A DNA stretch of 64,000 nucleotides from NCBI GenBank assembly GCA_020634235.1, contig JACKCB010000001.1, forward strand, positions 620,001 to 684,000, given 5' to 3'. A program made the translations under genes and the position numbers. Below the pieces are notes generated by a model. The model was given only the letters and a program-made list of their open reading frames with translations, did not search any database and had not been told where the DNA came from. How positions within the stretch are numbered: the stretch's first letter is position 1; each line of letters opens with the position of its first letter. This stretch comes from Ardenticatenaceae bacterium. Lineage in GTDB: Bacteria; Chloroflexota; Anaerolineae; Promineifilales; Promineifilaceae. Positions 1 through 8,148 of this stretch are shown in pieces.

Positions 1-1
1 T

Positions 2-1066
2 TACCCGATCCTGGATAAGCACCATCGCGGCGGCAAGTATCCCCTGCTGCGGGTTTTTACAACCATTATCATGCGCGAGCTAAACGTCTACACCCTGATC
101 GGCGACATGTACAGTGGCGTATCTTCTGCATATGCCACTTTTGTAGGCTACGATGAAGTTGCCCACCATTCGGGAGTAGAGTCGATTGACGCCTTGGACA
201 CACTGCGCAAGTTGGATGAGCAGTTTGCCCGCCTGGAAAGCGCCGCCCGGCAGGCTCCCCGGCCGTATCATTTCGTTGTGCTCTCTGACCATGGACAGAG
301 TGGCGGAGCTACCTTCAAGCAACGTTATGGCCAGGACCTGCAAGAACTGCTGCAGCAATTAGCCAGTGAATTCAGGATTCAGGGTATTATGTCAACCTAT
401 GAAGGTTGGGGACACGTCAATGTGTTTGTTAATGATGCCATCCAACATGACCAGCGGACTGGCGGGGCGCTCAAGCGCGTCACCAGAGGCAGCACAGTCG
501 ATGGTGAGGTACGGTTGGGGCCGGGCGAGCGGCAGGAGGAGGTTGAGGCGGGCGCGAGCATGGTGGTGCTGGCCTCTGGCAACCTGGGCCTGGTCTACAG
601 CACAAGACTGGCAGAACGGGCCACCGTGGAGCTGATTGAGACAATCTACCCGGGGCTGCTGCAGGGGCTAACCGCGCACGAGGGTATCGGCTGGGTCATG
701 GTCAACTCCACGAGTCAGGGGGGCGTCGTCATCGGACAAAATGGTCGCTACTTTCTGGATGAGGACCAGGTGGAAGGGGAAAACCCGCTGGCCGATTTTG
801 GTCCCAACGCAGCTCACCATTTGAGACGGTACAATAGCTTTGTTGATGCCCCGGACATTTACGTGAACAGCTTCTATGATCGCGAGCGCAATGAAGTGGC
901 GGCTTTTGAGGAACTGATTGGCTGCCACGGGGGGATGGGCGGCTACCAGACCCGGCCATTCTTGCTGTACCCGGCCGGGTTGACCCTGAGCAGCGAAAGG
1001 TTGGTTGGCGCAGCGGCTGTCTACCGGCAGTTCAAGCAGTGGCTGGACCAGGTGCAGGCCGCTTAG
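2..1066 (+). CDS. Alkaline-phosphatase-superfamily protein (phosphodiesterase/nucleotide pyrophosphatase type), 5' truncated by window edge
   Basis: The open frame runs to the left edge of the window without a stop, so the true start lies outside; the ATG at 71 is internal. The visible part contains two metal-site motifs expected of the alkaline phosphatase superfamily: YDEVAHHSG, and VVLSDHGQSGG with its Asp-His-Gly. The C-terminal part ends in a Gly-rich stretch, GGMGGYQTRPF. No membrane segment is visible here, but the missing N-terminus could hold some. Substrate cannot be told from sequence. The SGNH hydrolase begins 28 bases downstream on the same strand, so the two are probably co-transcribed. 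One CCCGGCCGGG palindrome lies inside the gene at 970, reading Pro-Ala-Gly. Confidence 0.75.
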   Translation, partial: YPILDKHHRGGKYPLLRVFTTIIMRELNVYTLIGDMYSGVSSAYATFVGYDEVAHHSGVESIDALDTLRKLDEQFARLESAARQAPRPYHFVVLSDHGQSGGATFKQRYGQDLQELLQQLASEFRIQGIMSTYEGWGHVNVFVNDAIQHDQRTGGALKRVTRGSTVDGEVRLGPGERQEEVEAGASMVVLASGNLGLVYSTRLAERATVELIETIYPGLLQGLTAHEGIGWVMVNSTSQGGVVIGQNGRYFLDEDQVEGENPLADFGPNAAHHLRRYNSFVDAPDIYVNSFYDRERNEVAAFEELIGCHGGMGGYQTRPFLLYPAGLTLSSERLVGAAAVYRQFKQWLDQVQAA

Positions 1067-1094
1067 CCCGGCGTGGCCGACGGATGACAGGACC

Positions 1095-1847
1095 ATGAGC
1101 ACACGTCTACTGCTGGTGGTAACCCTGCTGCTGCTCCTGGGGCTGGCTCTCTCTCTGTTGGCCAACCGCCTCCTGCTGCAGCGCAGCCGGGCGTATGAAC
1201 GCCTGTACAACCAGACGCGCCTGGATCCATTGGGCCTGGACGAATTCCCGGCCGGGGAGACCACCACCTCAGAAAGACCCCACATCCTGCTCTACGGCGA
1301 CTCACGCGCCCGGCAGTGGCCGGCCCCACCCATCAACCAGGGGCAGGTAGTAAACCGGGGCATTGACGGCCACACCAGCCGCCAGGCACTGCTGCGTTTC
1401 CCCATCCACGCCGCCCCGCTGCAGCCCGATATTCTGGTGCTGCAAGTGGGTGTCAACGATGTCATGGGGCTGGCACTATTCAGCGACCAGCGGGACCAGA
1501 TTATTGGCCAGACTCAGGACAATATCGCTCAGATTGTGGCCAACACCCGCGCCCTGGGCGGCAGGGTCATCCTGACCACCATTTTTGCCCCCGGCCGGGA
1601 ACCGGCTATCGCCCACCCCTGGCAAGCAAACCCGGCCGGGACCCTCAGTGCGCTAGCCGAGATCAACACCTTCCTGGCCAGCCTGGCCGCCAACGATGTG
1701 CTGCTGCTGGACGCCGCCCGCCTGTTGGCCGATGAACAGGGTTACACCAAAGCGGCATACCTGCAGGACACCTGGCATCTGAACCCGGCCGGGTATGCGC
1801 TGCTCAATGACGAACTCGGCCAGTTGCTGGCGACATGGGAGCCATAG
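1095..1847 (+). CDS. SGNH/GDSL-family hydrolase, membrane-anchored
   Basis: The ATG at 1095 is chosen because the frame starts with a clear hydrophobic N-terminal segment (residues about 4-25, Leu-rich) and has an AGGA stretch upstream; longer frames would have a non-hydrophobic leader. The 250-residue product shows the four SGNH blocks in order: GDS (LYGDSRARQW) with the nucleophilic Ser, a Gly block (NRGIDGHTS), GVND with the oxyanion Asn, and DTWHLNPAGY with the catalytic Asp and His. These enzymes are esterases or acyl-hydrolases; the substrate is unknown. The N-terminal segment is probably a signal anchor placing the catalytic domain outside. Four copies of CCCGGCCGGG lie inside this short gene (1247, 1590, 1631, 1784). 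Confidence 0.85.
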   Translation: MSTRLLLVVTLLLLLGLALSLLANRLLLQRSRAYERLYNQTRLDPLGLDEFPAGETTTSERPHILLYGDSRARQWPAPPINQGQVVNRGIDGHTSRQALLRFPIHAAPLQPDILVLQVGVNDVMGLALFSDQRDQIIGQTQDNIAQIVANTRALGGRVILTTIFAPGREPAIAHPWQANPAGTLSALAEINTFLASLAANDVLLLDAARLLADEQGYTKAAYLQDTWHLNPAGYALLNDELGQLLATWEP

Positions 1848-1886
1848 GCGCATTTGCCTGGGAGAGGTGAGCCGGCGCACCAGAAA

Positions 1887-1917
1887 ACAAAAAACGACCG
1901 GGCGGTCGCTTTTTGTT
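1887..1917. terminator. Bidirectional hairpin terminator
   Basis: A short GC stem (CGACC/GGTCG) is flanked by an A-run on the left and a T-run on the right. It lies just after the SGNH hydrolase and between convergent genes, so it can act on both strands. Confidence 0.75.
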
Positions 1918-2063
1918 GAGAGAGAATATGAGGAGGAGGATTGTTTTTCCGCTTGCTTGCAAAAACAAGTATAGACAATTCCGCCAGTCACGAATGGCAA
2001 CACCAACACCCCCGCACTGTAAACCTGAATACATTTACCCGGCCAGCGCCCCCGGCCGGGATA

Positions 2064-2104
2064 GAAAAAGGGCTGCCCCGCGTCCCGGCCGGGCAGCCCT
2101 TTTA
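2064..2104. terminator. Strong bidirectional terminator with a CCCGGCCGGG palindrome in its loop
   Basis: A perfect 9-bp stem, GGGCTGCCC (2070-2078) with GGGCAGCCC (2091-2099), is flanked by an A-run on the left and a T-run on the right. The loop and start of the right arm contain the palindrome at 2084. It sits 24 bases beyond the stop of the minus-strand lipoprotein and serves both convergent genes. Confidence 0.85.
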
Positions 2105-2127
2105 CTCACAAAGAGCCACAAATAGCC

Positions 2128-3258
2128 CTATTCAGGCACCACCTGCACATACAACGTGCCCTCCGAGTCACTGATCGTCACCACAAACACCTTGTCATTC
2201 AGACTGAAGTACAGCACTGCGGCCGTATCGCTAACAAAACTACGATCCACGAGCTCGGTGTAGCCGGCCGCCGGCATCTCGGCCCGGTAAAAGGCCACCA
2301 CGTCCGCAATAGGTGCAACAACCTGGTAGCTGGTAATGTCATCAAACACAAACAGGTCCGTATTGCCTTCGTACACCGGGTAAGGCGACTCCTGAGCGGC
2401 AAAGTCCGGGATTTCAAAGTCAAAGGATTGGCAGTCGGCCGGGGGTTGGATATCAATCGGCTGGTTCACATCCAGTGAATTTAGCTCAATGTGGATGTTC
2501 CCCGTCTGGTCAGTGCCATCGCCAAAGATGTCTATCCGGCCCACGCCATCCATAACCATGCGCACCAGGTATCCCCCTTCCTTGGCCACGTAAATGTGAC
2601 CATCCACCTGGTCAATCTCATTGTTGGGGTCATCCAACACAGTCTCGTCAAAGGTGTAATGGTAGGTGGCCACGCCGTTTATCGTCTCGTCGGGCAGCAC
2701 CCGCTTGGCCCCACTAATCTCACCCAGCAAGTCATTAGAGGAGAGCAGATCGCCAAAGGGGTTAGCCTCAGCACCGAGGTCAGCCGCCGCCCCGGAAATA
2801 CAGCCCAACCCGGGCAGGGTGGTGTACACCTGGTCCCCCACCTGAATGATAGAAAGACCGCCCACTTCTTCCAAATCGGCCACACCAGAAATCTCAAATG
2901 TCGCTTCTGAGGCCGGCGGATCGACCACAGAGGCAATATTGGCCATCATGCTGGCCGTGGCCGGGGCACCGGTGGCATCGGTACCCTCAAAACGGACTTC
3001 CAGGGTAACACGATAGCTATTAACATCGACCAGACCCTGGCCCAGCGATTGTAGATCCAGTGACTGCGGCCCTTCAACGACCGGCGCATCCGCTTGCGCG
3101 CCATCTTGGGTCCCATCGGAACTGCCCGGTTCGGCCGTGGCGGCTGAACCGGCATCGGCGGCCGGCTCATTGCCGCCGCCGGTGATGGCATTGCAGGCCA
3201 ACCCGGCCAGGGCTAGCAGCAGCACCAATAGAAAAATCCAACGCATTTGCTTATTCAT
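2128..3258 (-). CDS. Exported lipoprotein, LppX/LprG-like (LolA-like fold suspected)
   Basis: The 376-residue product begins MNKQMRWIFLLVLLLALAG followed by LAC, a lipoprotein signal peptide with the acylated Cys near residue 22. A low-complexity Ala/Gly/Glu/Asp linker follows (about 25-60). The rest has the layout of mycobacterial LppX/LprAFG-type lipoproteins, which bind or carry lipids; this assignment rests on general resemblance and is not certain. The start is supported by AAGGAGTG about 7 bases upstream. It would be anchored on the outer face of the cytoplasmic membrane. It is preceded on the same strand by the MBL-fold hydrolase gene but separated from it by a terminator, so it probably has its own promoter. 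Confidence 0.7.
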   Translation of the reverse strand: MNKQMRWIFLLVLLLALAGLACNAITGGGNEPAADAGSAATAEPGSSDGTQDGAQADAPVVEGPQSLDLQSLGQGLVDVNSYRVTLEVRFEGTDATGAPATASMMANIASVVDPPASEATFEISGVADLEEVGGLSIIQVGDQVYTTLPGLGCISGAAADLGAEANPFGDLLSSNDLLGEISGAKRVLPDETINGVATYHYTFDETVLDDPNNEIDQVDGHIYVAKEGGYLVRMVMDGVGRIDIFGDGTDQTGNIHIELNSLDVNQPIDIQPPADCQSFDFEIPDFAAQESPYPVYEGNTDLFVFDDITSYQVVAPIADVVAFYRAEMPAAGYTELVDRSFVSDTAAVLYFSLNDKVFVVTISDSEGTLYVQVVPE

Positions 3259-3348
3259 AACACACTCCTTCTACAACTTGAGCCAACTCTGGCCAAACAT
3301 CCAGGGTTGAAAATCGCGCCATTGGGCAGCGCGAACCACCGGCTGAAA

Positions 3349-3394
3349 GAAAAAACGTAAAGCGTGGTCAAATTACCTGCCGCTTTACGTTTTA
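3349..3394 (-). terminator. Hairpin terminator of the MBL-fold hydrolase gene
   Basis: A perfect 10-bp inverted repeat (ACGTAAAGCG at 3355-3364 and CGCTTTACGT at 3381-3390) is flanked by A-rich sequence on the left, which gives a U-run on the minus strand. It lies 38 bases past the stop at 3432. Confidence 0.8.
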
Positions 3395-3431
3395 CGAATT
3401 AGACCGGAATTCGTTTCACACAATTCGCCCG

Positions 3432-4115
3432 CTATAGGGCAAAGGGAACATCTACCTCGGGCACAACCGGCCGGGCATCGGTTTCGGCTTCTACGCGGGC
3501 CGCCCAGGCCGCCACATCCACGGCAATTAGCGGCCAGGTGTTGTAATGGCAGGGAATAACCATCTTTGGCTGCAACAGCCTGATAGCCTTAATGGCGTCA
3601 TCGGGGCCCATGGTGAAGTTGTCGCCAATGCACAGCACCGCCAGGTCCAGGCCACCTTCCCCAATCAGGGCCATGTCGGAGAAGAGCGCCGTGTCGCCGG
3701 AGATGTAAATGCGCTTACCGCCAACCGTTAGCAGGAACCCGGCCGGGTTGCCACCATACGTGCCATCCGGCAGCCCCGAACCATGCCAGGCTGGCGTGAA
3801 TTTGAGGTGGCCAAATTCATGCTGGTAGCCACCACCATGATACTGCCCATGCACGTTCTCGTAGCCCTGGGCCGCCACCCAGTTCACAATCTCAAAATTG
3901 GCAATGAGCTTGGCCCCAGTGCGCCTGGCCAACGGCACAGCGTCGTCCACGTGGTCGAAATGTCCGTGCGTCAGCAGGACAAAATCGGCTGCCACCTCGG
4001 CGGCCTTCGTTTTGGCGGCCGGGTTGTTGTCAAAATAGGGATCAATCACTACTTGGGTGCCATCAACATCCAACGTAAACGTAGAATGGCCATGCCATGT
4101 AATCGAAACAGACAT
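3432..4115 (-). CDS. Metal-dependent hydrolase, UPF0173/YtkL-type metallo-beta-lactamase fold
   Basis: The 227-residue protein starts MSVSITWHGHSTF, typical of the UPF0173 family, and carries the dinuclear metal motif LTHGHFDHVDD (HxHxDH). Further metal-ligand regions include SGDTALF and a C-terminal IPCHYNTWP. Length matches the family (about 225-230). The ATG at 4115 is preferred because AAGGAGG lies 6-7 bases before it; a longer reading beginning at 4130 would start inside that ribosome-binding site. A consensus-like promoter lies upstream at 4197-4226. Physiological substrate is not established for the family. Confidence 0.9.
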   Translation of the reverse strand: MSVSITWHGHSTFTLDVDGTQVVIDPYFDNNPAAKTKAAEVAADFVLLTHGHFDHVDDAVPLARRTGAKLIANFEIVNWVAAQGYENVHGQYHGGGYQHEFGHLKFTPAWHGSGLPDGTYGGNPAGFLLTVGGKRIYISGDTALFSDMALIGEGGLDLAVLCIGDNFTMGPDDAIKAIRLLQPKMVIPCHYNTWPLIAVDVAAWAARVEAETDARPVVPEVDVPFAL

Positions 4116-4196
4116 CGTAACCTCCTTCATAAAACAGTGGGCAAAAGGAATCTAGCGCCATCCGGCCGGGAGCCAACCGCCACCAACCATACCGCA

Positions 4197-4226
4197 AGTA
4201 TACCGATTCGACACAGCCCCCGTCAA
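4197..4226 (-). promoter_or_regulatory. Sigma70-type promoter of the MBL-fold hydrolase
   Basis: On the minus strand TTGACG (4221-4226) and TATACT (4197-4202) are separated by 18 bases. It lies about 80 bases before the start codon at 4115 and just after the terminator of the preceding gene. Confidence 0.65.
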
Positions 4227-4242
4227 ACACCCCCGGCCGGGC

Positions 4243-4273
4243 ACAAAAAAAGAGCGTGACGCCGGTCACGCTC
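4243..4273 (-). terminator. Terminator of the lytic transglycosylase operon
   Basis: A 9-bp stem GAGCGTGAC/GTCACGCTC (4252-4260 and 4265-4273) is followed on the minus strand by a run of seven U. It lies 29 bases past the stop at 4302. Confidence 0.85.
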
Positions 4274-4301
4274 CTTCAGCCAGTTCAGTTGACCGGGGCC
4301 A

Positions 4302-5087
4302 TCAGGGCAAGCCCAGGCGATTGGCCGCCTGCCGGCAAAGCGCAGCCCCACCGGCCGCCAGCCACGTTTGCAGGGTTGGGCTTTCGGTCAGACCTGCCTG
4401 GATATCCTCATAGATGCCCGACGTCCAGTTGTAATAGCGCTGTGTTTCGGCTGGCCACTGGTTCCAGCTCTTAGCGGCGGTACCATGCCCGCCGTTGTAA
4501 CCGGCAAACGCCAGGCCCACGTCGCCGTTGGTCAGGCGCAGCCCTTCTACCAGGTAGTTCAGTCCGCGGCGGGCGTTGGTGTCCGGGTCCTGCATATTTT
4601 CGCCCGCACTGAAGTGGAAGGGCATCACCTGGAACAATCCCTGCGCACCGGCACCGGAGACAGCGTTGGGGTCGCCACAGGACTCCACCTGCATCACAAT
4701 CGCCGCCAGGTTCGGGTCCAGGTCGTAAGCCGCGGCCCAACCGACAATCTGCTTCTCCCAGTAATGCACTTCTGGCGTAAAGATGGGCGAGATGCCACCA
4801 CCGCCGGTACCAGATTGGGCATAAAGGTCAGCAGAACCGGCCACCCCGGCCGGGGCCGTATGAGCAGCATCATTCACCACCCCGGCCGGGGCCACCGATG
4901 CCGCCAGAGCGGAATCCTCCGTCAGCCGCAGCAGCCCCCAGGCCAGGGCCGGGATGAGCAGCACCGCCACAAAAATCACCACAATCGTATGCGGCGGCGC
5001 ACCATTGAAGCCCACCCGTTCAAAGAACTCTGGCGGCGCAGTTAGGGGTGTGTCGACCTGCTGGTAATAATCGTCGTAGTAAGCCAT
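4302..5087 (-). CDS. Membrane-anchored lytic transglycosylase (SLT domain)
   Basis: The 261-residue protein has a short Tyr/Asp-rich cytoplasmic start, one membrane segment (about 33-53), an Ala/Gly linker (about 60-100) and a C-terminal SLT domain. The catalytic Glu is visible at about residue 135 in MQVESCGDPNAVS, followed by the family's GAQGLFQVMPFHF block and a GLAFAGYNGG block. It would cleave peptidoglycan glycan strands with anhydro-muramyl formation, outside the membrane. The ATG at 5087 follows a CAGGAGA ribosome-binding site; a longer in-frame start at 5138 would overlap a hairpin and is less likely. It is downstream of a four-helix membrane protein with which it probably forms an operon. 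Two CCCGGCCGGG copies (4845, 4881) encode Ala-Pro-Ala-Gly in the linker. Confidence 0.88.
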   Translation of the reverse strand: MAYYDDYYQQVDTPLTAPPEFFERVGFNGAPPHTIVVIFVAVLLIPALAWGLLRLTEDSALAASVAPAGVVNDAAHTAPAGVAGSADLYAQSGTGGGGISPIFTPEVHYWEKQIVGWAAAYDLDPNLAAIVMQVESCGDPNAVSGAGAQGLFQVMPFHFSAGENMQDPDTNARRGLNYLVEGLRLTNGDVGLAFAGYNGGHGTAAKSWNQWPAETQRYYNWTSGIYEDIQAGLTESPTLQTWLAAGGAALCRQAANRLGLP

Positions 5088-5104
5088 TACGCTATCTCCT
5101 GCTG

Positions 5105-5129
5105 GCGGCCGGCGGGTGCCGCCGGCCGC
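5105..5129. repeat. 11-bp stem inverted repeat between two operon genes
   Basis: A near-continuous GC stem with a three-base loop lies between the stop of the membrane protein (5153) and the ribosome-binding site of the transglycosylase. No U-run follows, so it is more likely an mRNA-stabilising or attenuating hairpin than a full terminator. Confidence 0.6.
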
Positions 5130-5152
5130 TGCATTCATTCAGGCCCGGTGCC

Positions 5153-5965
5153 CTAGCGGCGTACCTGCGGGCTGGCATTCACGGAACCGGGTCGCGCGCC
5201 GGGCAGCGGAGGGCGCTGGCGCACACGGTTATTGCTGCTGGCCGGCGCAGGCGCTGGTTTGGGGCGCAGCGGCGCGGCCGCAGGCTCTTCCACCCGTGCC
5301 GGGGCTGGCGGGGCAGCACGCATCGGGGCAGAACTCCCGGCCGGGTTTGCCCCGGCCGCATTTCGTTTTGGTGGCTGGCTGGGTAAGCCATTGCTGCGCG
5401 AGGCAGCAGCACCGCGACCCGCTCCCGGCCGGGGCTGGGGTGGCGCGGCCGAGGCGCCATCGCCTGCAAACAGAATCTGCTCCCCGGCCATCGTCAGCGA
5501 GCCAATGAACAAGATGCGCGTCAACCAGACCAGGACAGCCACAAAGATTGGCACATAGCGCAGCAGTTGCGCGCGGCTCAACACCTCATTGCCAAAATCA
5601 TGATTCAGCAGCGTCAACGACACCGCCCACCAGGTCATCACCGCGTTCATCGTTGCCCCCAACAACCACGCCCCAGTAAGATACCACACCTCTTTAGGCT
5701 CATCGCGGCCACGCTGCGGCGTGAACAGCCGGACCAGACCCGCCAGGTCGATGCCACAAAAGGCAATAGCCAGAATGGTCGCCCACTGCAAGCCCAAAAA
5801 AGCCACCGGCCCAAGCAAGTTCCGCAGCGCAAACTGGGTTGTATCAAAGTTAAAAATCTCAAAGGCCACCAGCGCCACCAGCAAAACGACGCTAATGACC
5901 AATTGCCGCGGCCGGCGTGATCCCGCCGCAAACAGGCGATTCAGGGACATGTTTAACGTGGACAT
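5153..5965 (-). CDS. Four-helix membrane protein with disordered Pro/Ala/Arg-rich tail, unknown function
   Basis: Not recognised as a named family. The 270-residue product has four predicted membrane segments (about 21-37, 52-72, 93-118 and 138-158) and then a roughly 100-residue tail rich in Pro, Ala, Arg and Ser, likely cytoplasmic and unstructured. AGAGGAGG upstream of the ATG at 5965 fixes the start. It is the first gene of a two-gene unit with the SLT transglycosylase and is driven by a very strong promoter with an adjacent dyad (6089-6144). A role in envelope or peptidoglycan remodelling, perhaps holding the transglycosylase in a complex, is only inferred from context. Confidence 0.6.
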   Translation of the reverse strand: MSTLNMSLNRLFAAGSRRPRQLVISVVLLVALVAFEIFNFDTTQFALRNLLGPVAFLGLQWATILAIAFCGIDLAGLVRLFTPQRGRDEPKEVWYLTGAWLLGATMNAVMTWWAVSLTLLNHDFGNEVLSRAQLLRYVPIFVAVLVWLTRILFIGSLTMAGEQILFAGDGASAAPPQPRPGAGRGAAASRSNGLPSQPPKRNAAGANPAGSSAPMRAAPPAPARVEEPAAAPLRPKPAPAPASSNNRVRQRPPLPGARPGSVNASPQVRR

Positions 5966-6088
5966 ATGCGGCCTCCTCTTGTTGCCACTCCAAACCTCGA
6001 ACCATCAATACCGTCGCGGGGAGCTGGCGATGGGTCGCAATCACCAGCTCCATTCGCGAGGGGAATAGAACATCTGTTCGTAAGCGGG

Positions 6089-6117
6089 ATAATAGAGTAT
6101 GCAGGCTACTTTGTCAA
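6089..6117 (-). promoter_or_regulatory. Near-consensus sigma70 promoter for the membrane protein/transglycosylase pair
   Basis: On the minus strand a perfect TTGACA (6112-6117), a 17-base spacer and TATTAT (6089-6094). It is one of the two strongest promoters in the window. Confidence 0.85.
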
Positions 6118-6122
6118 GGGCC

Positions 6123-6144
6123 AATTAGAACATATTTTCTAATT
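6123..6144. promoter_or_regulatory. Perfect dyad, probable operator
   Basis: AATTAGAA, six bases, TTCTAATT: a perfect 8-bp inverted repeat starting 5 bases upstream of the -35 box of the promoter at 6089-6117. Spacing and symmetry fit a dimeric transcription regulator, but no regulator gene lies nearby. Confidence 0.5.
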
Positions 6145-6243
6145 TCGGCAATTGGGCCAGGGCAGCACGCAAGGGCTGCCGGTTGAGCATGGTTCCCGGC
6201 CGGGTAACCACCTTACGTATGCCGCACCGCCCCACAGGGATCG

Positions 6244-6954
6244 TCACAGCCCCCACGCCTGGCGCACACCGGCCAGGATCTGCACCGCCTGGTCAATCAG
6301 CGCCCGGTTTTCCGGCCGGTTATGCCACAGGCTAGCCCCCGAAGGATGGGGCAGCGGCACCAGCCAGCGGCCGGTCCGTGGTAGATCAGCATCAAAGGCG
6401 CGCAGCTGCCGCGCCTGCCGCAGGCTGAAGTTGACCGGGTTAGCCAGGCTTGCCGCCGGAAAGTAGGCAGCGCTGCCGATAATGTCGTGCAGCCTGGCCC
6501 CGGCCGGGTAGAACAACCGGATCGCCAGCCCCCCTACCGGAATGATCAACCGCGGATTTACCAGCGCCATCTCCCGTTCCAAGAACGGGCGACACAGCGC
6601 CTGTTCCGCCCTGGAAGGCACCCGGTCTCCCTTGCCATTCCCGCCCCGGCCGGGATAACACTTGGTCACCGCCGTCATGTAATGCCGCGCCCGGAAGTCT
6701 GGCTCCTCCCAGCCGGCCGCGCCCAGCCACTCAAACAAGCGCCGGCCGCTGCCCGCATTGAACGGCCGCTTGGCCGCCACCTCAGTCACGCCCGGTGCCT
6801 GCCCAATCAGCAGCACCTCAGCCCCCGCCCCACCCTGAAAGACCGCCCCCGGCACAATGTCATGACCAGCCGCCGCACAAAGCCGGCAAGCGCGCATCTC
6901 CTGCTGTAAATTCGCCAGTTGGTTCATCATCTGCAACGGGAAAGTGGGCAACAA
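6244..6954 (-). CDS. Uracil-DNA glycosylase family protein with 4Fe-4S cluster (family 4/5-like)
   Basis: Four Cys are placed as in the iron-sulfur uracil-DNA glycosylases: CRLC at about 23/26 and single Cys near 99 (TKCYPG) and 121 (QALCRPF). The active-site block reads IGQAPGVTEV where family 4 enzymes have GEAPG; the C-terminal block LPHPSGAS matches the HPS loop. The enzyme should excise uracil or a related base from DNA. The Gln in place of Glu and the ragged fit mean the exact subfamily is uncertain. Start choice is uncertain too: 6954 gives the full frame, 6930 (MMNQ) is possible, and neither has a strong ribosome-binding site. The stop is 94 bases beyond the GyrA-like gene. Confidence 0.75.
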   Translation of the reverse strand: MLPTFPLQMMNQLANLQQEMRACRLCAAAGHDIVPGAVFQGGAGAEVLLIGQAPGVTEVAAKRPFNAGSGRRLFEWLGAAGWEEPDFRARHYMTAVTKCYPGRGGNGKGDRVPSRAEQALCRPFLEREMALVNPRLIIPVGGLAIRLFYPAGARLHDIIGSAAYFPAASLANPVNFSLRQARQLRAFDADLPRTGRWLVPLPHPSGASLWHNRPENRALIDQAVQILAGVRQAWGL

Positions 6955-7047
6955 GCGGTCGTTGGCGCGCCTGGCAGCGGGAAACAGGTGTGGGTCGGCC
7001 AGATCCGCGCCATCGGTGTGCCTGTTGCCCCGCCGGCAATGCGCCGG

Positions 7048-8070
7048 CTAGATGGCGGAAACGGTAACCGCCACAACTTCGTCGGCGCGCAGGCTCATGC
7101 AGTTTACACCCTGCACCACGCCCTCCTTGGCCGGTACTTCGTCGGCGGCAAAACGGATGATCTTGCTCAGGCGCGAGATCAGGAACAGGTCATCCCCCTC
7201 CCGAACGGTAACCGCCCCGCGCACAGCGTCGGCCTTGATGGCGGCTTTACCACCCGCACCGGGAGCCTTGTTGGCCCGCAGCCCACGCATGAGGCGAATA
7301 GTCCCCTTGCCGTCCTCGCCCACCAGGAAGACACCGCTGGTCTCACTTACGGCGGCGATGGCCACCACCCGGTCGTCGGGGTCCACGCGCATTCCCAGGC
7401 AGCCCTGCCGGTCGCGCACGTGCCGCTCGGCAAAACGCAGCGCCTGCCCCCGGCCGGTGACCAGCAGCAGCTCCTCATCGCCACTGCTCCAACAGGCGGC
7501 CACCAATGGCCCGCCCTGGGCCGCGTCGTGGAAACTGGTGCCCTGGAACATCGCCTGGCCCACAAAACTGGCCCGGACCCGGCGCACCCAGCCGCGTTCG
7601 CTGGCCAGCGCCAGGTAAGCGCCACGGCCGTCGGGCAGCACGGCCACCGGCCGTTCATTGGGAAGCAGCGGCAGTTGCCCGGCCAGCGGCTGCCCCCGCC
7701 CGCGGACCGGCGTTTCTGGTAGGCCGGCCACCGGCAGGCGGAAAATCCGCCCGCTAGAGGTGCAAACCAGAATCGTTTCCGCCTCGTCGGCCACGGCCAG
7801 GATCGCCGGCGGGTCTGTCTCTGGTCCTTCGATGTCGAAGACGCCCATGCCACTGCGCCGCTGGCGGCCATAGAGGTGGCGCGGTGTGCGCTTGGCCAAC
7901 CCCTCGGCCGTCACCGTAATTACGTTGATCGTCGTTGGGGGTTCGCTCGGCTCAAAGCTGGCACCGCCCCCGGCCGGGGATGGACTCCCCTCCGCCGCCA
8001 AAGCCTCCTCCAAAGCCAAAATGTAGGCTACGACCTCTTCCGGCAAATCACTCAAGTCTGGTCGCTGCAT
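7048..8070 (-). CDS. Stand-alone GyrA/ParC C-terminal beta-pinwheel protein
   Basis: The 340-residue protein contains only repeats of the type seen in the DNA-wrapping C-terminal domain of gyrase A: blades such as ETILVCTSSGRIFRLPV, RGAYLALASERGWVRRV, ELLLVTGRGQALRFAE and GDDLFLISRLSKIIRF. The first blade carries QRRSGMG at about 70-76, a variant of the GyrA box (usually QRRGGKG). The N-terminal breakage-reunion domain and its catalytic Tyr are absent, and the frame starts with a short acidic helix (MQRPDLSDLPEEVVAYILALEE). It may bind or wrap DNA, or regulate gyrase; no catalytic role is expected. Neighbour is a DNA-repair glycosylase gene downstream. Confidence 0.8.
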   Translation of the reverse strand: MQRPDLSDLPEEVVAYILALEEALAAEGSPSPAGGGASFEPSEPPTTINVITVTAEGLAKRTPRHLYGRQRRSGMGVFDIEGPETDPPAILAVADEAETILVCTSSGRIFRLPVAGLPETPVRGRGQPLAGQLPLLPNERPVAVLPDGRGAYLALASERGWVRRVRASFVGQAMFQGTSFHDAAQGGPLVAACWSSGDEELLLVTGRGQALRFAERHVRDRQGCLGMRVDPDDRVVAIAAVSETSGVFLVGEDGKGTIRLMRGLRANKAPGAGGKAAIKADAVRGAVTVREGDDLFLISRLSKIIRFAADEVPAKEGVVQGVNCMSLRADEVVAVTVSAI

Positions 8071-8148
8071 CTATTCACCATCCATGCTTACAACTTAGCC
8101 CCTATTCTATCGCCGATTGGGTCATTGCAGAAAACCGCCCCGGCCGGG

